A stretch of DNA of 64,000 nt, from assembly GCF_042676045.1 (NCBI RefSeq), contig NZ_JBHTJV010000002.1, forward strand, positions 682,001 to 746,000, given 5' to 3'. Position numbers and translations under genes: made by a program. Below, in pieces: positions 34,698 to 43,128 of this stretch; position 1 is the first letter of the stretch; each line of letters begins with the position of its first letter. Below the pieces are notes generated by a model. The model did no database searches, was not told the origin of the DNA, and saw nothing but the letters and a program-made list of their open reading frames with translations. The stretch comes from Pseudahrensia aquimaris (GTDB taxonomy: Bacteria; Pseudomonadota; Alphaproteobacteria; Rhizobiales; Rhizobiaceae).

Positions 34698-36086
34698 ATG
34701 AATTATGATTACGATTTGTTTGTTATTGGGGGCGGGTCCGGCGGAGTGCGTGCGGCAAATCGAACTGCCGCGTTGGGGCACCGCGTCGCAATTGCAGAAG
34801 AAAGCCGGTATGGCGGCACATGCGTGATTCGCGGCTGCGTTCCAAAAAAACTATATGTCTACGCATCAACCTTTCACGAGCATTTTGAAGATGCGGCAGG
34901 CTATGGTTGGACGGTCGGTGACACTAAATTCGATTGGGACAAATTGGTTGCCAGCAAGGAAGCGGAAATTACCCGGCTGGAAGGGCTCTACAAAAAAGGT
35001 TTGATGAGCAATTCCGTTGAGCTTTTTGACAGCCGCGCAGAACTGCGGGGGCAACACGAGATCTGGCTCAAATCCGAAGACCGTGTTGTGACAGCAGACA
35101 AAGTTCTCATCGCAGTCGGCGGCACACCAAATCCTCACGCAGACTTGGAGGGACATGAACACGCTATTGTCTCTGACCAAGCATTTGATCTCAGCGCGCT
35201 TCCAGAGAGTATAATCATCGCTGGGGCGGGTTACATCGCCATTGAATTTGCGGGCATTTTTAACGGCTTGGGTGTGGATACGACAATACTCTACCGAGGG
35301 CAGGAAATTTTATCCGGATTTGACGATGACGTCCGAGAGCTGCTGCACGAGGAGTATGAGAAACGCGGGATAAAAATCATAACCCAGCAAGTCTTCTCGA
35401 AAATTGAGAGGCTTGAGAACGGCAAACGAAAAGCAACTCTTTCCGACGGGAGTGCAATCGAGGTTGACCAAGTAATGTTCGCTCTAGGTCGGGTGCCGCA
35501 AACGGACTCTTTGGGACTTGAGAATGCTGGCGTTAAAACCGACGAGTGCGGATACATTCCTGTTGATGGATACTCCAAGACAAATATCGCTAATATCTGG
35601 GCTGTTGGCGATGTGACCGACCGCGTGCAACTCACGCCAGTCGCCATCCATGAAAGCATGTGTTTTGTTTCCACCGAATTTAAGGGAAATCCGCAAGAGC
35701 CGAACCACGATAATATTGCCACTGCCGTTTTCTCTCATCCCGAAATCGGCACGGTTGGGATGACAGAACATGATGCTGCGCGCAAATACGAAAAGCTGAA
35801 CATCTTCAAAACGACATTTCGCCCAATGAAATATACGCTGGCTAAACGTGACAGCAAAATGCTGATGAAACTGATTGTGGATGCTCAAACGGACAGACTT
35901 GTAGGGGCCCACATACTTGGTCCAGACGCGGGGGAAATGGCCCAACTCATTGCCGTCCCGATGAAAATGGGATGCACAAAGCAAGACTTCGACGACACGA
36001 TGGCTCTACACCCCTCAGCAGCTGAAGAATTGGTAACGATGTATGAACCAAGTTATTCTGTAAAATCCGGTGTCAGGGTTCAATAA
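34698..36086 (+). CDS. gor: Glutathione-disulfide reductase
   Basis: A 462-residue flavoprotein disulfide reductase. The redox motif is GGTCVIRGCVPKK with cysteines 42 and 47, the NADPH domain has AGAGYIAIEFAGIF, and the C-terminal catalytic region reads LHPSAAEELV. It is the last gene of the rightward array. Regenerating glutathione is needed by the LinD-like GST and by both glutathionyl-hydroquinone reductases, so its presence supports a glutathione-dependent pathway. Confidence 0.93.
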   Translation: MNYDYDLFVIGGGSGGVRAANRTAALGHRVAIAEESRYGGTCVIRGCVPKKLYVYASTFHEHFEDAAGYGWTVGDTKFDWDKLVASKEAEITRLEGLYKKGLMSNSVELFDSRAELRGQHEIWLKSEDRVVTADKVLIAVGGTPNPHADLEGHEHAIVSDQAFDLSALPESIIIAGAGYIAIEFAGIFNGLGVDTTILYRGQEILSGFDDDVRELLHEEYEKRGIKIITQQVFSKIERLENGKRKATLSDGSAIEVDQVMFALGRVPQTDSLGLENAGVKTDECGYIPVDGYSKTNIANIWAVGDVTDRVQLTPVAIHESMCFVSTEFKGNPQEPNHDNIATAVFSHPEIGTVGMTEHDAARKYEKLNIFKTTFRPMKYTLAKRDSKMLMKLIVDAQTDRLVGAHILGPDAGEMAQLIAVPMKMGCTKQDFDDTMALHPSAAEELVTMYEPSYSVKSGVRVQ

Positions 36087-36408
36087 GTCGATACTAATTA
36101 CTCGTGTCGTTTCGACAGTTATAAAGGGAAATCAGGTTCTTATTTCCGCTCAATTAATGAATTTATTTAGGTTTCATAGCGAATCAGCGTAATGCCGCTC
36201 GGGCTTTTGTCCCATCATTTACCAACGACAGTTACGATGAGTCCCAAATTTTCAACATGCAATGCGCCTTTTTTGTTCCTTTGGCGCTGACAGGGAGCAA
36301 TTGCCAAATTTCAATGTCCGCTTCGGAGCAGCACGATTTCGATCTCCAATGCCTAATTGGGGGTGCATGACCGACCTTCGGCGCTTACAAAGTTCGTACT
36401 GATGTTGC
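36087..36408. other. Intergenic region, no gene seen
   Basis: About 320 bp, AT-rich at its left part. I see no ORF with a ribosome site, no convincing terminator for the glutathione reductase operon, and no RNA gene. A short GTCCGCTTCGGA near 36319 resembles the start of the 51-bp repeat at 48557 and 50261. Confidence 0.5.
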
Positions 36409-37308
36409 TCAAACCTCCACCACCAAATCCTCAACGAACCCCGTCCGTTCACGTGCATATCCGAGCGGGTTGCAGATGATATGTGTCTGCCCGATTTGGT
36501 AGTCGAATGGCGTATGGGTGTGGCCGTGGATCCAGAGATCGGGTTGGTATTTCTCGATCATGCCCGACAGATCCGAGACAAAGGCAGCTGTCAAAAGATC
36601 ATTTTCGTATTGAGGTGCGACTGAGTTTGGGTGTGGGGCGTGGTGAGTGACGATGATCGTTGGACCTTCGAAGGGCTTGGCCAATGCTGTTGTGAGATAT
36701 TCGATCGACTGTCTGTGACGCACCAGGGCATCGTGCGGTAGGAATATGCGTTGGCCGGGCAACCCCTGTGCATCGTATGTTTTGATCATGCGGTGATCGT
36801 TCATGAACATTTCCGCTGCCACCATCGCATCTTCGCAGCGGTTCTTATACAACGCGTAATCGGTCCAAAGTGTGCAGCCGATGATACGGATTCCGCCGAT
36901 CTTGCAGGTGCGGTTTTCGAGGAGGCGAATATTGGACTTTGAGTGGGCCTGGCTAGCCTCAGTCGGGACACTGCTGTGGTTGGCTTCGAAGTGTTTGTTC
37001 CCGTCGTCCACGCCTCGGTCAATGGCGTGATTTTAGAACTCGTGGTTGCCTACTACGAGAACCGTCGGCTGTAGGGTCAGCTGCTCGCCAAAGGCAATGG
37101 CTTCTTGAATGCTGACATGAATATCGCCAGCAAGAATGCAGATGTCATGATCAGGAATTGTGGTCGGTAGCCATGGCGGGGACACCCCGCGTTGGTGAAG
37201 GTCGGATAGAACCCAGACTTTCTGTTTCCGGCGTGGATTGCGCTCAGGACTGATGCCATCATCTGACTTAGCTTTATTGGGCGTATTGACGTTGATCATG
37301 GTTGGCAC
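36409..37308 (-). pseudogene. Metallophosphoesterase interrupted by one in-frame stop codon
   Basis: Two leftward segments are in the same frame, separated only by a TAA at 37033-37035. The first ends in VVGNHEF, and GNHEF is normally followed by tyrosine in this family; the stop stands exactly there. Reading continues as NHAIDRGVDDGNKHFEANHS and later contains THHAPHPNS and WIHGHTHTPFDY, the remaining metal-binding motifs. The first segment holds VLSDLH and ILAGDIH. The gene thus looks like a 299-codon calcineurin-type phosphoesterase with one nonsense mutation or a sequencing error. It lies 184 bp downstream of the AAA+ cassette. Confidence 0.85.
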
Positions 37309-37491
37309 TCTTTGATTTCAATAACAATGTTGGGATAAAGCCCCCCGGCGATCAGGATGCTCTTGGCATTGCAGATGATCGGCGTCGCACTGAACGGACA
37401 GGCACGGCACAAACTGGAGTTTCCTGAGCCCAGAGCCTCGGCACCTAGTCGACAGCGACAGACGAAAGATAGGAAGCGTATGGCTCGCTGA

Positions 37492-39606
37492 TCAGACAGC
37501 AGTCATGAATTTATCTCGGCTGTCCACGACCACACGGATGAGGCGGCGTAGGTTGCGGATAGAGCCTCCGCGCCAGTGGCGTTTGAGCGTGGCCAGCTCG
37601 TTTGCGGTGAGCGGTTCGCACCAATCTGCTGACAGGCCGCGTTCTGCGTAGGCAGCAAGAAGCAGTTGAGGAGCCAAGGCTTCCAGATGCTCTGGCTTTG
37701 GCGATGGGCAGCGGATGATTTCCAATCGGTTCTGCAGGGGAGTTGGAACATCGCGTAGCCTGTTGGCCGTGAAGACCCATGAGAGGGCACTGACATTCAA
37801 TGGTGCTGCGAGGAAGCTGTCGAACAGGGAAGATGCGCGGCGCGGTTCAAGAAAGCCAAGCAACTTGGTCCGTGGGTCGCCGTTTTTCAATGAACCACCG
37901 AGTTTCTCCAGCTCATCGAGAATGATGACCGGGTTGGCGATTTGATGTTCCATGATTACGTTTAGGTGCACGCCGGCCGAACTGTTTCCCCATCGATTAT
38001 CGGTTCCGAACATATGCGCGTCAGCCGTGCCAGCCGCGTCAATTGTGATTGATGGAACATCAACTGCTTTGACCAACTCTTCCAGCAGAGTTGTCTTTCC
38101 GCACCCGGGTTGTCCCACCAAAAGCACTGGTGGCAGCTTTATGGATGCATGCGGCACCATCGCACTGAGGATGCGGTCCGTGACCGAGGCCAGATGCGGA
38201 AGCATTTTGATCAATTGCGCACGGGCGTCGGACAGGTCCGGCGTGGGTAGCAGGGGCAATTCCTTTCCCACCAATTCTTCCCGAAACACCTTCAGCGGAT
38301 CGTGGTGTGTATCGCCGTTGCGCTTTGGAAGACTGGGCAGAACGACAAGCGAAGGTTGCTCAGGAGTATAAGTACTCTCAGCACCTGACGTTTGGTTTGG
38401 ACGATTACGCTCTTTCGACCGTGCAGGTCGAACCAAATCAAAATCATCAAACAGGTCTTTGCTGTCTGCCTTGTTTGAAGAGGTTTTGGAAGAAGGTTTG
38501 ATTGAGCTACTGGGAAGATCCTGTCCGCCGTGCGCCACTTCTGTTCCATCAATCCAGTACGAATGCAGCCGCTTCACATCGCGAAGAATTGCAATGAGGG
38601 AATCGGGAGAATGCGCCTTCCGTTTCATACTCCGCATTGAAAGTGACCCGATCTTGATATCGGTATCCTCTTCGTCCGCTCCCCCCTCCCAACGTTCCAC
38701 CAAATCTGGCGCCCGTGCCCTCACCACGTCCATTTGAGCGTCTAGCCACAAACGAATGCACTGGAAGGGTGTGGCCTCGGCATTGACGATGATCTTGGAA
38801 AGCTCAATCGACAAGTCAAAGTCTTCGCCCAATCCGCCGGGAAAGACGTGATCGCCCATGTCGGCCACGGCCGCACCCTTTTGCAATTGCATGAGGGTCA
38901 AACGCGCTTCAGCACATCGGACCACCGTGTGCATGACGGAATTGGTTATGGTGATACCGGTTGGCCTCGCATTTGAGAAGCGGCGAACGAGCAGAGGAAA
39001 CAGCGCATCGCAGTCTCGGTCGACAGCGAAGTTGTACAGAACCGCATCTGCGATATCAGCGATGACTTTGCTGTTTTCCAAAAGCGCTGCTCGATTGAGC
39101 AGAGTGTAGAGCTCTACTGCAGAATCTTCACAACCTTCATTCACTACTTTGAAATACAACCAGGTGGAGTTCGGTATGGTCGTGCGAAGCGCGATCATCG
39201 GCAACTGACTGATCAGCCGCCTTCGTGCGATTGGGACACCAGCCAACAACAGATAGAGCAGCTGGGCGCTCAGCAGGTTGTTCTGCCCGTCCATTTTGGA
39301 TGGCTGGATGATAAAGTCCGGTTCGTCCACCACATCATCACGCATGTCCACGCAGTCGGTTTGCTTGGTGAGCAATTCATCCAGTAACGGCGCCAGTTCC
39401 AGCAGTTCAGGCTTGTCGATCAGCTGGACAAGTGGCTGCACTGAGGCAGTGGCCAACAAATGATCGCCACGGGCGTTAGTCTTGGTGAGCTTACGTCCTT
39501 TAGTGGATCGCAGGCGGTAATTCATCTTGGCAGACCGACGCTTGTGGCTGCGAGCTGCGCGTTTAGCAAGATTGTGCACTTTGTGAGGGCGAGAACGTTT
39601 ACGCAT
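37492..39606 (-). CDS. Lon-like AAA+ ATPase without protease domain
   Basis: From ATG 39606, 7 bp behind AGGAGGG, the protein has 704 residues. The N-terminus is very basic (KRSRPHKVHNLAKRAARSHK), followed by a roughly 300-residue helical region I do not recognise and a Ser/Lys-rich linker (370-420). The AAA+ module is C-terminal: Walker A GQPGCGKTT near 498, Walker B PVIILDELEKLG near 560, FTANRLRDVPTPLQNRLE (sensor 1 and arginine finger) near 612, and a sensor-2 helix at GGSIRNLRRLIR. The segment NGDPRTKLLGFLEP resembles Lon, but the chain ends before any Lon protease domain. It is coupled to two upstream genes. Confidence 0.82.
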   Translation of the reverse strand: MRKRSRPHKVHNLAKRAARSHKRRSAKMNYRLRSTKGRKLTKTNARGDHLLATASVQPLVQLIDKPELLELAPLLDELLTKQTDCVDMRDDVVDEPDFIIQPSKMDGQNNLLSAQLLYLLLAGVPIARRRLISQLPMIALRTTIPNSTWLYFKVVNEGCEDSAVELYTLLNRAALLENSKVIADIADAVLYNFAVDRDCDALFPLLVRRFSNARPTGITITNSVMHTVVRCAEARLTLMQLQKGAAVADMGDHVFPGGLGEDFDLSIELSKIIVNAEATPFQCIRLWLDAQMDVVRARAPDLVERWEGGADEEDTDIKIGSLSMRSMKRKAHSPDSLIAILRDVKRLHSYWIDGTEVAHGGQDLPSSSIKPSSKTSSNKADSKDLFDDFDLVRPARSKERNRPNQTSGAESTYTPEQPSLVVLPSLPKRNGDTHHDPLKVFREELVGKELPLLPTPDLSDARAQLIKMLPHLASVTDRILSAMVPHASIKLPPVLLVGQPGCGKTTLLEELVKAVDVPSITIDAAGTADAHMFGTDNRWGNSSAGVHLNVIMEHQIANPVIILDELEKLGGSLKNGDPRTKLLGFLEPRRASSLFDSFLAAPLNVSALSWVFTANRLRDVPTPLQNRLEIIRCPSPKPEHLEALAPQLLLAAYAERGLSADWCEPLTANELATLKRHWRGGSIRNLRRLIRVVVDSRDKFMTAV

Positions 39607-40066
39607 CGGATTTCCCTCCTGCATTTTCAGCAGAACCGGACATGTCCGAAACGCACTTCTTACCCCTAATAGATGGCGTGCCAGCTTTCGCTGCGATCAT
39701 ATCGGATGCCTCCAACGAGCCCCAGCCTTTGAACGAGGCAAGCACCGCCGCGCAGGCTGCATCGCCATCGCAGGCATGGCTGAACATAAGGTCCACGACC
39801 GGCTGTGGGATGGCGCCCTTGTTACCTCGGTGAACCTTGGCACAGGCCAACGCGAGCCTTACTGCCATGGCGGGATCATCGACGATCGACTTCGTATCCA
39901 AGCACCCATGATTATGAGCGCTTTCTTCAACCGGTATGGCTGACTTGGAAGCCTCAGCGTTATCATGACCGTTTCTAGCCGCGCTCTTCGCGATGAGAGC
40001 TCGCACCCATTTAACTGACGATGGCTGCAGGGCAGGGTGGGGTTCGTTTCTGTTTTCACGATCCAT
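39599..40066 (-). CDS. Hypothetical protein of the AAA+/GIY-YIG cassette
   Basis: A 155-residue protein starting at ATG 40066, 8 bp behind AGGAG (an ATG at 40072 is too close to that site). The N-terminal half is polar with VKWVRALIAKSAARN; the C-terminal half has PAMAVRLALACAKVHRGNKG and a cysteine-containing FSHACDGDAACAAV. No known domain, membrane segment or signal peptide. It overlaps the AAA+ start by 8 bp and begins right after the GIY-YIG stop, so the three genes form a tight operon. It is probably an adaptor or effector of that operon, by position only. Confidence 0.65.
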   Translation of the reverse strand: MDRENRNEPHPALQPSSVKWVRALIAKSAARNGHDNAEASKSAIPVEESAHNHGCLDTKSIVDDPAMAVRLALACAKVHRGNKGAIPQPVVDLMFSHACDGDAACAAVLASFKGWGSLEASDMIAAKAGTPSIRGKKCVSDMSGSAENAGGKSDA

Positions 40067-40071
40067 GACCA

Positions 40072-41076
40072 TTACTCCTGCACTTCGAGAGTGGGTGCAG
40101 AACCGCCCATCGGCTTCTGGGACCAATAGCCTTCGACTGGTTTGTTGGACTTGAGGAGGGCGTGGACTGCCTGTTTTGGGCTGGCAAACTCGACAGGAAA
40201 CACCAGCTCAAGGCGTCCGTCTTCAGCTCTCGTTTGCTCCAGATAGCCCGACCATTCGAGACGATTGCGAATGCTTTGCAGGCCTCTAGGAAGCTGGTGC
40301 TCATCGCACACGCGATATTGCGAACCCGGGAATACGAGAAAACGCCCGTTCGACATCACAGCACCGCTCATCTCGTAACCCCTCAGCACGCCCGCTGACG
40401 CGTTGAACTCCCACAGGACATCTTCGATTTCGATCGGTGTAAGGCTGAAGTTCTTTTCGTCTTCGCCGTCCAAAATCTCGCTTTCGTCCAAGAACGGAAC
40501 ACTCTTCAAAACCAAAGAGGCATGCGCGTTCATTGGGTAGCCAGCCGCTGCCAGCAGAGAAATGGCATCTTTGATGATCACTTTAACGATGTGCTCATCG
40601 TGAGCGCCCATTTCGAACGCTGGCACATCCTGGCTGATGACTTTCACATTGGGCTGGTCAGCCGTCATGCGGTTAATAACGCCTTCGGCAAACCGCATAT
40701 GGGCGCTGTTGGCCTCAAGGCTGGTCGTGGTTAGAACGAAGACGGTGTGAGCCTTTGAGGAGAAGCGCGTGTCGTATTGGTGTCTACGCAACCGGTTCTC
40801 CACATCGCCGCTCGATCCGACATACACCGAGGAATGGACGTTGTCCTCTTCGCTAGACATGACGATTGCGTAGACTGCAGGCACAGTAAGCTGCAGCTGG
40901 CGCAGTGTGCTGTAGACGTCTCCGAAAAGTACGCGGAGAAGCTGGACATGAGAGAATGGTTTGCGGAAACGAGTGACCTGTTCCACGCCATCGACTTGCT
41001 CGACAGTCGTGATCGCATTGTCAGTCTTCCAGCCCTTTGGAAGAGATTTGGCTTCGGTGTTTGGGTTACGTTTCAT
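40072..41076 (-). CDS. GIY-YIG-like nuclease with C-terminal DUF4357-like domain
   Basis: From ATG 41076 the protein has 334 residues. A GIY-YIG-like fold spans about 66-135: VYAIV in the GIY position (68-72), VYVGSS in the YIG position (85-87), basic RLRRH (95-99) and a candidate catalytic Glu131 in RFAEGVINRM. The C-terminal 80 residues (GRFLVFPGSQYRV to SPKQAVHALLKSNKPVEGYW) resemble DUF4357, which often accompanies GIY-YIG domains. The ribosome site AAAGGATTGAG is nearly the same as that of the small ORF upstream. It heads the cassette and may be a DNA-acting effector. Confidence 0.72.
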   Translation of the reverse strand: MKRNPNTEAKSLPKGWKTDNAITTVEQVDGVEQVTRFRKPFSHVQLLRVLFGDVYSTLRQLQLTVPAVYAIVMSSEEDNVHSSVYVGSSGDVENRLRRHQYDTRFSSKAHTVFVLTTTSLEANSAHMRFAEGVINRMTADQPNVKVISQDVPAFEMGAHDEHIVKVIIKDAISLLAAAGYPMNAHASLVLKSVPFLDESEILDGEDEKNFSLTPIEIEDVLWEFNASAGVLRGYEMSGAVMSNGRFLVFPGSQYRVCDEHQLPRGLQSIRNRLEWSGYLEQTRAEDGRLELVFPVEFASPKQAVHALLKSNKPVEGYWSQKPMGGSAPTLEVQE

Positions 41077-41259
41077 GTGCTCAATCCTTTTGTGAGTAGA
41101 TCGAACCGGCTCCGAAAACAGACGTGCGAAGAACAATCGAGGTCACACCTCCCGCCGCTGAACAGCAGAAGGCGCACCAAGACGGTCAAATAGAACACAC
41201 CACGGCCAACGCACAGCGTACGACGGCGCAGTCTTCGAACGCGGTTCGAAAACTGGGTG

Positions 41260-41394
41260 CTACTGTTTGTCGATCTTGGAGTTGTCGGACACGAAAGCCG
41301 CAAGCGCACAGCGCGATGCAGCAAACGCCAGAGCATCATATTTATTCGGGGGAGGGTATTGGCCAGAATCAGCCAAGTGATTAAACGTGAGCAT
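41260..41394 (-). CDS. Possible 44-residue small protein or leader peptide
   Basis: A leftward ORF at ATG 41394 sits behind AAAGGTTGAG and reads MLTFNHLADSGQYPPPNKYD, then ends ASRCALAAFVSDNSKIDKQ. Codon use is ordinary and the ribosome site matches that of the GIY-YIG gene 184 bp downstream on the same strand. No known domain is visible. It could be a leader peptide or the first gene of the cassette; chance is not excluded. Confidence 0.35.
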   Translation of the reverse strand: MLTFNHLADSGQYPPPNKYDALAFAASRCALAAFVSDNSKIDKQ

Positions 41395-41796
41395 AGCTCA
41401 ACCTTTCTGTTACGCGCAGATTAGGCTGGGTTAGGTCCCTGGAAGCGTTGGTAGCGCTCCAGGGCCCGCAGCCTATCTACAGATGATCGGTACCGTGAAT
41501 CGACACCGTTGGCTTTAAGATCATTAGACGCTGCGTAAAAAGCAAGAGCCATATTTGGCTTTTCAGAATTAGGGTAAACGAACCTATTTGTTTGCCGAAA
41601 ATCGCATTAGTTCAGAATTATAGATTACTCTGTGCACGGATCTCGGGAATTTTACCTAAAAAGCAACGTCCGTTATGCGCCCCATTCAGGACGTTTGGGC
41701 CATAAATCGCTTCCGATATTAGCGGACACTTCAATTATTTGATGCTCAAGGCTTCGCTAAACCCGCAACTTCGGCGATTTTAGTGGTTTGTGGCCA
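41395..41796. other. Intergenic region upstream of the AAA+ cassette
   Basis: About 400 bp without a supported gene. It holds an imperfect hairpin CCCTGG-A-AGCG with CGCT-CCAGGG (about 41431-41463) not followed by a T-run on either strand. The AT-rich middle (41560-41640) is a likely promoter region for the leftward cassette. The region also follows the Crp/Fnr gene, whose terminator I cannot identify. Confidence 0.45.
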
Positions 41797-42501
41797 TCAA
41801 ACAGCGCCGCTATGGCTACCAGCGATTTGCAAGAGCGTGTCACCGTTTGAAACTGTGATCTTTTGCCGTCCACTTTTGACGATACCGTCCTGTTCCCATC
41901 TACTGAGTAATCTGGATACAGTGTGTAAAGTAGTGCCAGTCATTTCAGATATATCCTGACGGGAAATTGGAAAATCAATGAGCAGACCATCATCGGTTTT
42001 CCGGCCGATTTGTTTGGAAAGCTTCACCAGCGCATTTGCTACACGCTGTTCCACGCGCTCCGTCGCCATTTCAACGATACGCTCTTGCGTCTCCTGCAAA
42101 CGCGCCCCAACGATCTTGTAGGTATTGGTGGAAAAAGTCGGGAACTTTGCAATCGTTTCGGCCCAGATGGAATTGGGCCATTCGAGGATGACACAATCGG
42201 CTGCGGCGACCGCATTGGCTGGATATTGCGAAAAGCCTAAAGCTAGAGCAATGCCGAGTAATTCGCCTGGCGCAATGAAACGGGCGATGATCTGCTCCCC
42301 GATGGGTGTAATTTTGACTACCCGAACGGCACCGTCCAACAAGAGAAAGAAGGAACCAGCTTCCTCACCTTGCTCAAAAACATGATCACCTTTTTTCACC
42401 CTTATGGATTTTGCTGGTTCCAGCAGAAGTTTGAGATCAGCATCAGTAATTCCGGCGAAAGGTGGCAGGTTTTGTATCAACGAAGGGTCAAGCTTGGTCA
42501 T
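41797..42501 (-). CDS. Crp/Fnr-family regulator (Dnr/NnrR-like)
   Basis: The 234-residue protein has a cyclic-nucleotide-type beta-barrel (GDHVFEQGEEAGSFFLLLDGAVRV) and a C-terminal winged helix with ISRQDISEMTGTTLHTVSRLLSRWEQDG, whose recognition helix resembles Fnr/NnrR (TxHTxSR). There is no N-terminal cysteine cluster, so it is not an oxygen-sensing Fnr. It lies beside pseudoazurin, nirK and nirV, and Fnr-like boxes are present in both promoters. A nitric-oxide-responsive activator is the best call. Confidence 0.85.
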   Translation of the reverse strand: MTKLDPSLIQNLPPFAGITDADLKLLLEPAKSIRVKKGDHVFEQGEEAGSFFLLLDGAVRVVKITPIGEQIIARFIAPGELLGIALALGFSQYPANAVAAADCVILEWPNSIWAETIAKFPTFSTNTYKIVGARLQETQERIVEMATERVEQRVANALVKLSKQIGRKTDDGLLIDFPISRQDISEMTGTTLHTVSRLLSRWEQDGIVKSGRQKITVSNGDTLLQIAGSHSGAV

Positions 42502-42515
42502 ATTCTGCCTTGAGG

Positions 42516-42529
42516 TTGTGCTGGATCAA
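42516..42529. promoter_or_regulatory. Fnr/Nnr-type box upstream of pseudoazurin
   Basis: TTGTGCTGGATCAA matches the TTG-N8-CAA symmetry of NnrR/Dnr sites. It is identical in 13 of 14 bases to the box upstream of nirK (45345-45358). It lies 67 bp before the pseudoazurin start and 15 bp before the divergent regulator start, so activation of the former and autoregulation of the latter are possible. Confidence 0.68.
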
Positions 42530-42595
42530 ACTCGTGTCGCTTGTCATCTGCTTTAACGGGTTATCGCAAACAGCAAGACCTGGAAAGGGTATGAC

Positions 42596-43039
42596 ATGCG
42601 CAAAGCAATTCTGATAGCCGCCATGATGGCAACGGCTTTGAACGCTGGCTGGGCAAATGCAGCCGAGTTTGAAGTTCTGATGTTGAACAAGGGCGAAAAA
42701 GGCGGGATGGTTTTCGAGCCGGATTTCGTCAAAGCGGCGCCTGGTGACACCCTCAAATTCGTTCCCACTGACAAGGGGCACAATGTCGAATCGATCAAGG
42801 GTATGCTTCCCGATGGCGTTGAGAAGTTCAAAAGCAAGTTTAACGTGGAATACGTCCTGACGGTCGACAAGGAAGGTCTCTACGGCATCAAATGCTCTCC
42901 GCATTATGGAATGGGCATGATCGCCTTGATCGCCGTTGGCACACCGACCAATGAAGCCGATGCCAAAGCGGTTAAACAACGGGGCAAGGCGAAAAAGCGG
43001 TTTGAAGAAGCCTTCGCCCAATACGAGGCTTCCAAGTAA
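42596..43039 (+). CDS. Pseudoazurin (type I copper protein)
   Basis: A 147-residue periplasmic protein with a signal peptide (cleavage after residue 22, ANA-A). The four copper ligands are visible with pseudoazurin spacing: His62, Cys100, His103 and Met108 (KCSPHYGMGM). It donates electrons to copper nitrite reductase, whose gene is nearby. A strong hairpin terminator follows. Confidence 0.95.
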   Translation: MRKAILIAAMMATALNAGWANAAEFEVLMLNKGEKGGMVFEPDFVKAAPGDTLKFVPTDKGHNVESIKGMLPDGVEKFKSKFNVEYVLTVDKEGLYGIKCSPHYGMGMIALIAVGTPTNEADAKAVKQRGKAKKRFEEAFAQYEASK

Positions 43040-43063
43040 ACCAAACGACTTGCTCGAACGAAA

Positions 43064-43104
43064 AGGCCGGTCAGATCCTCAAGATCTGATCGGCCTATTT
43101 CTTT
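43064..43104. terminator. Bidirectional rho-independent terminator
   Basis: A 14-bp stem (43064-43077 with 43083-43096, one G-T pair) and a 5-base loop, followed by a T-run at 43098-43104 on the plus strand and preceded by AAAA that gives T's on the minus strand. It sits between the convergent pseudoazurin and nirV genes and can serve both. Confidence 0.88.
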
Positions 43105-43128
43105 TAATCGAGCCTTGTGTCGGTCTGT

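Noticed and set aside
41073..41339. Reverse-strand 88-codon frame overlapping the GIY-YIG start
   Set aside because: Arg/Cys-rich composition, no ribosome site and overlap with the better 44-residue frame and the GIY-YIG leader.
41431..41463. Hairpin CCCTGG...CCAGGG as terminator of the Crp/Fnr gene
   Set aside because: The stem has a bulge, no T-run follows on either strand, and it is more than 330 bp beyond the stop codon.
42488..43021. Long leftward frame opposite pseudoazurin
   Set aside because: It is the mirror of the pseudoazurin gene, whose copper ligands, signal peptide and terminator are clear.
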